A model generated the notes under the pieces. That model was given only the letters and a program-made list of their open reading frames with translations, did no database searches and was not told the DNA's origin. A stretch of DNA of 34,175 nt from Phycisphaerales bacterium (GTDB taxonomy: Bacteria; Planctomycetota; Phycisphaerae; Phycisphaerales; SM1A02), in contig JASMLG010000090.1 in assembly GCA_030748805.1 (NCBI GenBank), positions 1 through 34,175 of the forward strand. The letters are read 5' to 3'. The position numbers and the translations under genes were made by a program. Of the stretch, positions 7,851-15,630 are shown in pieces (the stretch's first letter is position 1; each line of letters starts with the position of its first letter).

Positions 7851-8519
7851 TTAGTTACTGTCGCTTTCTTCACTAGATTCTTCAGAAGTTGGTTCAGGTG
7901 TATCGCTGATGACTTCTGGTGTTGTTTCTTCATCACCTTCAGCGATTGTTTCAACCTCTTCGATTTCTTCCTTAACGAAGGTCACGTGTGCAATATGACG
8001 TTCTGCGTCTAGCGTTGCTTTAACACCTTCAGGAAGATCAAGGTCACCCACAGTGAATACTTCTTCAACTGTAGTGAGGTCAACTTTGATTGAGTTAGGA
8101 ATATCTTGAACCATACATTCGATTTCGATTTGTGGTCTTGGTATTTCAAGAACTGCACCAGTACCAGAAGCTGCATGTGGTTGACCCGTGATATCGAGTG
8201 TCATTGTTACAGTAACAACTTGCTTTAAGTTTACTCTTGCAAAATCAATATGAATAAGGTTATCTCCTAGATAACCAAACTGAAGATCCTTCACAAGGAC
8301 TGTGGCAGGACTTCCGTCACCATTATCAAGTTCAATGACATGGTTACCACCTTCAAGTTGAGTGACTATTTCTTTTTCATTAACACTCACTGATACTGGT
8401 TCAGTATTCTTGCCATAAATAGTTGCGGGAAGGCGACCATTATTACGCAACCGCCTTGCATATCTCTTGCCTAAGCGATCACGAAGTTCAACTTGTACGA
8501 TTGGTGTTTTGTTTGACAT
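7851..8519 (-). CDS. rplY: Large-subunit ribosomal protein bL25 (CTC/TL5 long form)
   Basis: A 222-residue long-form bL25, which binds 5S rRNA. The N-terminal L25 domain spans about 1-95 (LRDRLGKRYARRLRNNGRLP, ATIYGKNTEPV), followed by the CTC/TL5 beta domain (about 96-185, LIHIDFARVNLKQVVTVTM, DIPNSIKVDLT, VGDLDLPEGVK). The last 35 or so residues form an acidic Glu/Ser/Thr tail ending EESSEESDSN. It starts 21 bases after prs and is followed by pth, a widespread order (prs-ctc-pth). Confidence 0.95.
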   Translation of the reverse strand: MSNKTPIVQVELRDRLGKRYARRLRNNGRLPATIYGKNTEPVSVSVNEKEIVTQLEGGNHVIELDNGDGSPATVLVKDLQFGYLGDNLIHIDFARVNLKQVVTVTMTLDITGQPHAASGTGAVLEIPRPQIEIECMVQDIPNSIKVDLTTVEEVFTVGDLDLPEGVKATLDAERHIAHVTFVKEEIEEVETIAEGDEETTPEVISDTPEPTSEESSEESDSN

Positions 8520-8540
8520 ATTCTTTATTGCCTTATGAAA

Positions 8541-9527
8541 TTATTTCTTTGGTCCTTCTCCACGGTTGAATAGAGATGAAATTGACATGTGATGATGGAT
8601 GCGGTGTACAGCTTCTCCAAGAAAACGTGCAACGCTTAGAACTTTTAATTTGTCTCCAAGACCATCAAGTCGGTTTGTTGGAGAGATAGTATCTGTAACT
8701 AGTATTTCGCTGATTGTCGACGCATTGATTCGGTCAACAGCAGGTCCAACACATACGCCATGAGTTGCTGCTGCGATTACTTTTGTTGCGCCTTCTTCGG
8801 TGACTAGTTTCGCTGCTTCACAGATGGTTCCGGCGGTTGAGATCATATCGTCAACCATAAGAACTGTTTTTCCTTCGACATTACCTATTAACCGTTTCGA
8901 AACAACTTCACTGCCAGAATCTCGGCGTTTATCGATGATTGCGAGTTTTGAATCGAGCAATCCAGCGTACATATTTGCGACCTTTACATTGCCGACATCA
9001 GGAGAAACAATAACCATCTCGTCACCTTGCATATCTTCTCTAGTTGCGAAATAATCACAGAAAACTTTAGTTGCAGTTAGGTGATCTACAGGAATGTCGA
9101 AAAAGCCCTGAATTTGAGCTGCGTGTAAATCCATGCAAAGCACGCGATGGGCACCAGCGGCAGTAATAATATTTGCTACGAGTTTTGCAGTGATTGGAAC
9201 TCTTCCCTCGTCTTTTCTGTCTTGTCTTGCATATCCGAAGTATGGAATAACTGCTGTAATTCGTCCAGCGGATGCTCGTCTTAGAGTATCAATCCAGATT
9301 AGCAACTCCATCATATTGTCGTTTACAGGCATTGAAGTCGATTGAACTACAAAGCAGTCCCGTCCGCGAACATCTTCATTTACTTTGACGATTATTTCGT
9401 TATCGGGAAACTTTTCCACTGTTGCATCTGCAACTGGTATTTCCAAGTGTCTACACATCTGTGTAGCAAGATGTTCTCCGCCGGTAGCAGCAAATATTTT
9501 CATGCGTTTGTGGTCATCGTGGCTCAT
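8541..9527 (-). CDS. prs: Ribose-phosphate pyrophosphokinase (PRPP synthetase)
   Basis: A 328-residue enzyme that transfers pyrophosphate from ATP to ribose-5-phosphate to make PRPP for nucleotide, histidine and tryptophan synthesis. Motifs: PYFGYARQDRK at 95-105, His-containing MDLHAAQIQGFFDIPVDHL near 132-150, the flexible-loop basic residues KRR at 200-202, and the PRPP-binding loop VDDMISTAGT at 225-234. Length agrees with class I enzymes plus a few extra residues at each end. The ATG at 9527 overlaps the glmU stop (ATGA), so this start is preferred over the internal Met9. Confidence 0.97.
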   Translation of the reverse strand: MSHDDHKRMKIFAATGGEHLATQMCRHLEIPVADATVEKFPDNEIIVKVNEDVRGRDCFVVQSTSMPVNDNMMELLIWIDTLRRASAGRITAVIPYFGYARQDRKDEGRVPITAKLVANIITAAGAHRVLCMDLHAAQIQGFFDIPVDHLTATKVFCDYFATREDMQGDEMVIVSPDVGNVKVANMYAGLLDSKLAIIDKRRDSGSEVVSKRLIGNVEGKTVLMVDDMISTAGTICEAAKLVTEEGATKVIAAATHGVCVGPAVDRINASTISEILVTDTISPTNRLDGLGDKLKVLSVARFLGEAVHRIHHHMSISSLFNRGEGPKK

Positions 9528-10309
9528 GCTGTGGGCTCCACTTCTTTATGATGCCTTGCAAGCAGAACTTCTTCAACTTCAGTTAGTTGCTCGGCTGTGT
9601 TGATTGAGAGGATGTCTTCTGGAGCAACAGAGTTGACGATTTCAACGTTGTGCCCGCTTCTTACAAGCATACCTGGAATTTCAGTTAGGTAGTATTCGTT
9701 TGTAAGAGTGTTTGGTTTTAATTGATCTAAAGTTTCCCATAATATGTCTGATTTAAAGACAGCATAACTTGGGTAAATCTCGTGGATTTTGAGTTGTTCC
9801 TCAGTTGCATTCTTGTGTTCAATTATCGCTGAAAACTTGTTTTGGTCATCTCTAAGAATTCGACCGTATCCTGTTGGGTCTGGAATTACACTTGTAGCGA
9901 GGGTTGCACTTGAGTTTGTTTTCTGTTGAAGTGAAACCATTTCGTTAATTGTGGATGATCGAAGGAGGGGACCATCTCCACCCAAGATAAGAATGTTCCC
10001 ATCAAAATCTTTAAGCGTTTCTTTGCAGACCTGAACAGCGTGTCCAGTTCCTAATTGAGGTTCTTGAATCACGTATTCGCAGCCAGATTCAGAAAGTTTC
10101 TCTTTCACAATGTTGGCTCCATGTCCAACAACAAGAATTACTCTGTCTGCTCCAGCACCACGTACAGCATCCACAACCCATCGAACCATTGGTTTGCCAG
10201 CAACTTGATGAACAACTTTAGGCAAGTCGCTGTTCATTCGAGAGCCTTTTCCAGCCGCGAGGATAATCGCTGCAAGAGGCTTGTTTTGATGTTCTGTAGA
10301 AGTGTTCAT
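9524..10309 (-). CDS. glmU: GlmU-type UDP-GlcNAc pyrophosphorylase, uridylyltransferase domain only
   Basis: A 261-residue nucleotidyltransferase matching the N-terminal half of GlmU, which joins UTP and GlcNAc-1-phosphate to give UDP-GlcNAc for peptidoglycan and surface sugars. Motifs: the nucleotide loop LAAGKGSRM at 17-25, PKVVHQVAGKPMV at 30-42, QEPQLGTGHAVQ at 82-93, the metal-site Asp112 in GGDGPLL, and NEYYLTEIP near 200. The C-terminal left-handed helix of hexapeptide repeats that carries acetyltransferase activity in normal GlmU (about 456 residues) is absent, and the gene ends cleanly in an ATGA overlap with prs. A separate GlcN-1-P acetyltransferase would be needed elsewhere. Another sugar-1-phosphate substrate cannot be excluded. 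Confidence 0.85.
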   Translation of the reverse strand: MNTSTEHQNKPLAAIILAAGKGSRMNSDLPKVVHQVAGKPMVRWVVDAVRGAGADRVILVVGHGANIVKEKLSESGCEYVIQEPQLGTGHAVQVCKETLKDFDGNILILGGDGPLLRSSTINEMVSLQQKTNSSATLATSVIPDPTGYGRILRDDQNKFSAIIEHKNATEEQLKIHEIYPSYAVFKSDILWETLDQLKPNTLTNEYYLTEIPGMLVRSGHNVEIVNSVAPEDILSINTAEQLTEVEEVLLARHHKEVEPTA

Positions 10310-10361
10310 CTGAATTTATTTGCTTTTAGCCAACCCAAGTTCCACTCGTGGTTGTAGGGGA

Positions 10362-10433
10362 CTGGCCCGCCAAGACTTGAACTTGGAATGCCTGGATCAA
10401 AACCAGGTGTGTTACCGATTACACCACGGGCCA
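10362..10433 (-). tRNA. tRNA-Gln (UUG anticodon)
   Basis: Reading leftward, acceptor arms TGGCCCG and CGGGCCA pair over seven bases with the U1-A72 pair typical of tRNA-Gln. The D-arm contains GGTGTAATCGGTAACAC, the anticodon arm is CCTGG-TTTTGAT-CCAGG giving anticodon TTG, and the T-arm is CCAAG-TTCAAGT-CTTGG. The discriminator base is G and CCA is not encoded. It lies 52 bases upstream of glmU on the same strand and could be co-transcribed with it. Confidence 0.95.
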
Positions 10434-10493
10434 AAATGTTGTGCGTTGCAAACTGTGTTGAGCAACTCGAAACGGGAAACCTCCTGCCCTTTA

Positions 10494-10600
10494 ATTGGGC
10501 AATGCATGAATCGCGGAGGGGCGCCATGTCTTGAGAAGCCCAATCCGCGGCGAATCTTCACCGAGACTTAGAGCACTAATCGCCGCGATTCATGCCCAAT
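10494..10600 (-). ncRNA. Candidate rod-like structured RNA / long imperfect inverted repeat
   Basis: An 18-base arm (10583-10600) pairs with 10494-10516 apart from a five-base insertion (AATGC) in the second arm. Between them, reading leftward, further stems fall in order: GTGCT with GGCGC, GTCT with AGAC, GAAG with CTTC, and ATTCG with CGGAT around a CCG loop. These make one long rod. Several inner pairs are G-U only when the leftward strand is read, which favours an RNA on that strand. A TATACT box (10610-10615) with a GC-rich stretch downstream would start a transcript near 10603. I do not recognise SRP RNA, tmRNA or RNase P; a 6S-like RNA is possible only by shape. Nothing recognisable was seen in the flanking 10434-10493 and 10601-10681. 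Confidence 0.35.
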
Positions 10601-10681
10601 GCAGCGCCAAGTATACGACTTGTCACTGGCGGTCCCTCTGTTGGGAAGGTTCGGAATTGTACCTCGATATTGGCTTATTCG

Positions 10682-11497
10682 CTAGCCCTGAGGGTCTAAG
10701 AAAGGGCTTGAAATCGAAGTTGTTCGATTGGATGAAATGGTCGAATTTAGTTTTTCTTTATTGCTTGAAGCTTCGTCACGAGGCATTTCACTGTGCCATA
10801 GATGTAAAACCGTAGCCAAGTAATCTCCTCTTTTTACAAGAGAGCCACTATTGATTGCTCGAACCGCCAAATCAGAATCCTCGTATCCCCAACCAGTAAA
10901 CGACTCATCAAAACCCCCAATTTTTATGATTTCTTTACGGTATATTCCAAAATTACAACCTCTAATTTTTTGCCATCTCTTAGGTGTTTGATTTCTAAAA
11001 GCATTTAATGGGAATCGGATTAAGGGCAAAATCCGGTTTGCGTGTCCGCTAATACGTAGTTTGAGAAATTCAAATAACGACCATTTGGATGGCTGTAATT
11101 TGTTATCAATGATGTGTTGTGTTATTGTTTGATCAAGCAGGATTCTACTGCAACCGACAATTCGGTTTTTCCTTGCTAGCTTCCTATGATCTGAAATATA
11201 TGAGGTTCTGGGAACGCAATCACCGTCTAAAAATACAAGATAATCGCCATTTGCAGCTGTTATTGACTTGTTTAGGATTTCTGATTTCCGAAATCCATCA
11301 TCTTCATGCCAGATATGAAGCACATCAATACTGTGTGAGGATTTGAATTTTTCAATTAATTCCTTGGTTTCAGTTGTTGACCCATCGTCAGCAATGACTA
11401 ATTCGAAGCCCTGATCGTCTTGTGAACCAACGGCCTCAAGGACAATTGACAAATAATCGGGTCGATTGTACGTACTGACGATGAGAGAAATAGTCAC
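10682..11497 (-). CDS. Family 2 glycosyltransferase
   Basis: About 271 residues from GTG 11497 (ISLIVSTYNRPDYL follows at once, as is usual for this family); a GTG at 11509 would add four. It has the GT-A fold features: DDGS at 37-40 for the nucleotide sugar, the DGD metal motif at 91-93, and in the second half GWGYEDSDL at 202-210, the motif of galactosyltransferase-type and chondroitin-polymerase-like domains with the presumed catalytic Glu-Asp. No membrane segment is evident. It probably adds a sugar to a surface polysaccharide or glycan; donor and acceptor cannot be told from sequence. It stands alone, divergent from mrdA with about 40 bases between starts. Confidence 0.85.
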   Translation of the reverse strand: MTISLIVSTYNRPDYLSIVLEAVGSQDDQGFELVIADDGSTTETKELIEKFKSSHSIDVLHIWHEDDGFRKSEILNKSITAANGDYLVFLDGDCVPRTSYISDHRKLARKNRIVGCSRILLDQTITQHIIDNKLQPSKWSLFEFLKLRISGHANRILPLIRFPLNAFRNQTPKRWQKIRGCNFGIYRKEIIKIGGFDESFTGWGYEDSDLAVRAINSGSLVKRGDYLATVLHLWHSEMPRDEASSNKEKLNSTISSNRTTSISSPFLDPQG

Positions 11498-11537
11498 TGT
11501 TACACCCACTTTACCTTATGCTCCCGTTGTTCGTGTT

Positions 11538-13724
11538 ATGTTATCAGGTCTAATTCTCTTCCATCGCCGCCTTCTTGTATTAACAGCATGCTTTGTTGTA
11601 TGTTTGATTGTGCTAATTGTGCAAGTTAGCCAGCTTACAGTTGTCCAAGGTTCGACTCGTCTTGAAAAAGCGAAGGATCGTTTACATTGGTCATATTTTC
11701 TACCAACTTGGAGAGGTCAAATTCTCGATAGAAAAGGAAGGGTGATTGCAGAAGATGTTGCATCTTATGACATAGCAGTGGAGTGGGATCTTATTACTGG
11801 TGATAGAGCTAGGCGCCTTGCAATCAAAGATGCAAAGGAATCTGTAGGTATTGATGTATGGGAAACTAAATCTCCCGAGCAGAGAAAACAATTAACAAGT
11901 CATTTTTTGCAAGCAAGACAGGGAGAGTTGGATCAATTTTGGTCAGTGATTGCACAAGAAGGTGAAGTTAAAAAAAGTGAACTAAATCTACGGTTAACTC
12001 AAATACAGAATGAAGTTGAAGACACAGCCAAAGTTGTTTGGGCAAGACAAGAAGAGGTTCACAAGCAACGTTACGGTGGAAATGTTCCATTTGAAAAGCA
12101 GCCAATTCGTGAGCAAAGTGAACCACACGTCATCCTGCCAAGAGTAAGCGATGAGATAGCGATGAACTTTTCAATAGTAAGCAAGGCATACGATAACTCA
12201 ATCACTGTTCAGCATTCACGTGGACGCGCCTATCCATATCGAAAACAAAATGTAATCATTGACAGGTCAACCCTTCCAAGTCCAATGAGAAAGTTTGATG
12301 CTATTGAGGTTAATTTGGAAGGTGTTGCAGAATTAATTGTTGGTGATGTTAGAGGGGACGTATGGGCAGAAGATATAAAGAAAAGACCGTTTCGATCTGA
12401 GGGTATAGTTGACCTTGGCGGATATCGTTCTGGTGATGAGGTAGGTAACCGAGGATTAGAATCATCTCTTGAGGATTATTTGCGGGGTACTCGTGGAATG
12501 ATTGTGAAGCATAAAAGTGGTGATGAAATTGAACGAGTGATTCCAACTGGAGGAAACAATGTTCAGGTGACTTTAGATATCGAATTGCAAGCAAGGGTCG
12601 AAGCCGTTCTTTCACAAGATCTTGGATTGATGAAAGTTCAAGCATGGCATCGGAATGCTGTTTTGCCAGAAGGCACACCTTTAAGGGGAGCAGTTGTAGT
12701 ACTTGATGCAAAAACTAGCGAAGTTCTTGCTATGGCTTCAACACCTGCGTTGCGAGACGAGAAAGATGTTGAAGGTTACCCTTGGCTTAATAGGGCAGCC
12801 GATGGTTTGTACCCGCCTGGGTCTATTATTAAGCCCCTCGTCTTGGTCTCGGCAATGGCTGAAGGGGAATTAAACATTGGAGAATCAATCGATTGCACAG
12901 GTCACTATTTTGAAGGTGTTAAAAATGCTGCCCGTTGCTGGATTTTTAGAGAGAAATATAATTTTGCAACTCATGGAAAATTGAAGCCAGTAGAGGCAAT
13001 TGCCCGTTCATGTAATATCTTCTTTTATGAACTTGGCACTCGTCTTGGATTTGATCGGCTGCTAGATTGGCTTCAACGCTTTGGAATGTCGCAACCACTT
13101 TCTGCTAAATTAACTAATACTGGTGCAACTGGGACTCAAGGACATCTTCCAGATGAACAGGAATTGGAATCATTGCGGAAACGTGGGGCGCTTGCTTTCG
13201 AAACCGTAAGCATTTCAATCGGTCAGGGAGCACTTACATGGTCGCCGTTACATGCTGCTGCTGCTTATGCAACTTTGTCACGTGGCGGTATATGGAAAAC
13301 ACCTACTTTAGTTTTTGGCAACGAACAGGAACAAGTTGATCTTTCTTTAAGTGATGAAGGAGTTTCTTATGCTTTAAGTGGACTGAGTGATTCAATTACA
13401 AAAAAATATGGCACCGGATCATTGCTTAGATATGGTGGTGATAATAATGAGCCAACCTTTAATATTGGTGGTGTGAGATTGTGGGGCAAAACCGGAACAG
13501 CAGAAGCACCGCCATACCGACTAAACAGTGAGTCACCTCCAGTTTCTGGTTTAGATCATTCTTGGTTTTTGCTAATGGCAGCTCCAATTGATGAGAAGCG
13601 CCCAGAAGTTGTAGTTGCTGTCCTTGTTGAGCATGGAGGAAGTGGTGGTCGCGTTGCAGGACCGATTGCAAATCAAATATTATTTGCGCTCAAGTCAGAG
13701 GGCTATTTGGGGTCAAACAAATGA
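11538..13724 (+). CDS. mrdA: Penicillin-binding protein 2 (peptidoglycan transpeptidase)
   Basis: About 728 residues from ATG 11538; an ATG at 11481 would add 19. PBP2 cross-links peptidoglycan during cell elongation, acting outside the inner membrane with RodA. One N-terminal membrane helix (about residues 12-35) is followed by a dimerisation region starting with 'WRGQILDRKGRVIAED', a charged helical stretch (about residues 105-180), and the transpeptidase domain. Active-site motifs: SIIK with nucleophile Ser429, SCN at 491-493, and KTG at 651-653 in GKTGTAE. All three are intact. The stop overlaps rodA (ATGA). Length is somewhat above E. coli PBP2 (633), mainly in the helical insertion. Confidence 0.93.
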   Translation: MLSGLILFHRRLLVLTACFVVCLIVLIVQVSQLTVVQGSTRLEKAKDRLHWSYFLPTWRGQILDRKGRVIAEDVASYDIAVEWDLITGDRARRLAIKDAKESVGIDVWETKSPEQRKQLTSHFLQARQGELDQFWSVIAQEGEVKKSELNLRLTQIQNEVEDTAKVVWARQEEVHKQRYGGNVPFEKQPIREQSEPHVILPRVSDEIAMNFSIVSKAYDNSITVQHSRGRAYPYRKQNVIIDRSTLPSPMRKFDAIEVNLEGVAELIVGDVRGDVWAEDIKKRPFRSEGIVDLGGYRSGDEVGNRGLESSLEDYLRGTRGMIVKHKSGDEIERVIPTGGNNVQVTLDIELQARVEAVLSQDLGLMKVQAWHRNAVLPEGTPLRGAVVVLDAKTSEVLAMASTPALRDEKDVEGYPWLNRAADGLYPPGSIIKPLVLVSAMAEGELNIGESIDCTGHYFEGVKNAARCWIFREKYNFATHGKLKPVEAIARSCNIFFYELGTRLGFDRLLDWLQRFGMSQPLSAKLTNTGATGTQGHLPDEQELESLRKRGALAFETVSISIGQGALTWSPLHAAAAYATLSRGGIWKTPTLVFGNEQEQVDLSLSDEGVSYALSGLSDSITKKYGTGSLLRYGGDNNEPTFNIGGVRLWGKTGTAEAPPYRLNSESPPVSGLDHSWFLLMAAPIDEKRPEVVVAVLVEHGGSGGRVAGPIANQILFALKSEGYLGSNK

Positions 13725-14899
13725 GTGTGACAACTAGAATTGCAAGAAAGTTACATCGCTCTCAAATTCGCCGTGTGCATGTTGGTTGGCTAATATTACT
13801 AGTAGCACTGTTGTTGACTTTACTTGGCGTAGAAGCGATTGATACAACTAGACCAAGTACAGCAACTAGACAGTTGCTACTTGGTTTTGTTGGATTCTTA
13901 GTTGCATTTTCTATTGCTTGGGTTCCAACAAAAAGATTGCGCCAAGCAAGTTGGTGGTTATATCTAGCTGGATTAATTTTATTGCTATTTTTGTTGGTTC
14001 CCGGAGTGCCTGATTTTATTGTGCGGCCTAGGAATGGTGCTAGGCGTTGGATTAATTTAGGTGTTATAGATATGCAGCCATCCGAAATTTTAAAAATAGC
14101 GTTTGTGCTTGCGATGGCTTCACACTTACGTTTTAAAGAGCATTACAGAAAATTTGGCGGATTGGTTGTAGCCCTATTTGTTGCAATTCCACCTATGTTT
14201 TTGATTATAGTTGAGCCGGATTTGGGGACAGCAATGTTGTTTCTCCCTGCAATGATAGCAATGCTAATAGCTGCAGGTGCCAAGTATCGTCACCTTTTAT
14301 TAATTGCATTACTGTCGATAATTGCTGCAGGCTCAATGTATCCATTGCTCAAGCCGCATCAAAAGTCAAGGATTAAGGCAATGATTGCCCAAGTTCAGGG
14401 AGATGATCGATATGAACAGACGATAGGTTATCAAGGTGCTCGTGCGATGACACTTGTTGGTGCTGGAGAAGAATTGGGTGTTGGAAAGAATATGGCATCT
14501 CAGTTATTGCTAGCTAACCATTTGCCAGAGGAGCATAATGACATGGTTTTTGCAGTGATTTGTTTGAGATGGGGTTTGCTAGGAGCAGTGGTAACGTGCT
14601 TGTTATATTTATTGTTCGGTATCTGTGGATTTATTGCAGCAATTGGATGCCGAGATCCATTCCCTCGATTGGTCGCAGTTGGATTAACGACAATGATTCT
14701 ATCTCAAATGGTTATTAACACAGCAATGACGATTGGGTTGGCGCCAATAACTGGTTTAACATTACCTTTTATTAGTGCAGGTGGATCAAGTTTGGTAGTT
14801 GCTTGGTTGATGTCGGGTATCCTGTTTGGAATTGCAATGAGTAGAGATCCCGTATTAACTAGAGAAGGTTTCAAGTTTTCTGATGAGGTGTCAAGATAG
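13721..14899 (+). CDS. rodA: RodA/FtsW-type peptidoglycan glycosyltransferase (SEDS family)
   Basis: A 392-residue multi-pass membrane protein with about ten hydrophobic segments. SEDS proteins polymerise lipid II into glycan strands together with a class B PBP. Visible signatures: ARRWINLGVIDMQPSEILKI near 107-126, a PDLGTAMLF-like stretch with the conserved Glu-Pro-Asp, ANHLPEEHNDMVFAVI (the loop with the conserved Asp), and GLTLPFISAGGSSLV near the C-terminus. Immediate coupling to PBP2 (four-base overlap) marks it as the RodA-type partner rather than FtsW. Confidence 0.94.
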   Translation: MSVTTRIARKLHRSQIRRVHVGWLILLVALLLTLLGVEAIDTTRPSTATRQLLLGFVGFLVAFSIAWVPTKRLRQASWWLYLAGLILLLFLLVPGVPDFIVRPRNGARRWINLGVIDMQPSEILKIAFVLAMASHLRFKEHYRKFGGLVVALFVAIPPMFLIIVEPDLGTAMLFLPAMIAMLIAAGAKYRHLLLIALLSIIAAGSMYPLLKPHQKSRIKAMIAQVQGDDRYEQTIGYQGARAMTLVGAGEELGVGKNMASQLLLANHLPEEHNDMVFAVICLRWGLLGAVVTCLLYLLFGICGFIAAIGCRDPFPRLVAVGLTTMILSQMVINTAMTIGLAPITGLTLPFISAGGSSLVVAWLMSGILFGIAMSRDPVLTREGFKFSDEVSR

Positions 14900-15630
14900 T
14901 GAGTGATTTCAGAGATTTGCCAAGTAGTTTTTATGAATCCATCGCTAATCTTGGAGTAGAGTTTGATGATGGAGACGTAGAAAAACTTGGATTGTTTCTC
15001 GACTTATTGTATGAAACAAACCGTCTTTTCAATCTAACAGCAATAAAAGATCCAGAGGAGGCATGGACAAAACATGTTCTTGACTCACTTTCTCTTATTC
15101 CTCAACTTGCAAAAGAAAAGGCGGAACACGTTGTTGATGTCGGAAGCGGTGGGGGTTTTCCCGGAATGCCATTAGCAATCACATTGCCAGAAGTAACCTT
15201 TACACTTGTAGAAGCAACAAAAAAGAAAGCCATCTTCTTAGCCGAAACAATAGAACACTTGGGGTTAGATAACGTTACTGTTATTTCGGATCGTGCAGAA
15301 AATCTTGCAACAAAAGATGGCGGATTTAGAAATATTGCTGATGCCGTAATTGCAAGAGCAGTTGGACCATTGAAGGTTTTGCTTGAACTAACTGTTCCGT
15401 TTGCAAAAGTTGGAGGTGCTATTGTTGCGATTAAGGGAGAACGAGCTCCAATCGAAATAGAAGAAGCACAAGATGCATTACTTGCATTGAAATCTGAAGT
15501 AGAATCAATCAATAGAACGACTACCGGAACAATCCTAGTAATCCGCAAGATGGAAGCGACACCCAATAAATATCCCAGAGTAGCAGGTGAACCGAAACGT
15601 TTCCCAATTGGTTCAAGAGGGAAGAAGTGA
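14899..15630 (+). CDS. rsmG: 16S rRNA (guanine-527-N7) methyltransferase
   Basis: A 243-residue protein starting with GTG 14899, whose first base is the last base of the rodA stop. RsmG methylates G527 of 16S rRNA with S-adenosylmethionine. The SAM-binding loop VDVGSGGGFPG is at 79-89, preceded by NRLFNLTAIKDPEEAWTKHV (the family's LTAI region) and followed by TLVEATKKKAIFL. The C-terminus KYPRVAGEPKRFPIG is also typical. It is slightly longer than E. coli RsmG (207). Confidence 0.95.
   Translation: MSDFRDLPSSFYESIANLGVEFDDGDVEKLGLFLDLLYETNRLFNLTAIKDPEEAWTKHVLDSLSLIPQLAKEKAEHVVDVGSGGGFPGMPLAITLPEVTFTLVEATKKKAIFLAETIEHLGLDNVTVISDRAENLATKDGGFRNIADAVIARAVGPLKVLLELTVPFAKVGGAIVAIKGERAPIEIEEAQDALLALKSEVESINRTTTGTILVIRKMEATPNKYPRVAGEPKRFPIGSRGKK

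Noticed and set aside
10434..10680. SRP RNA, tmRNA or RNase P RNA in the spacer beside tRNA-Gln
   Set aside because: The conserved SRP GGAA loop region, the tmRNA tRNA-like ends and the RNase P core sequences are not present.
11446..11474. Perfect TTGACA with a possible -10 element for mrdA
   Set aside because: The hexamer at the right distance is TACGTA, which lacks the final T and the central A bases of a usual -10 box, and the site lies in the glycosyltransferase coding region.
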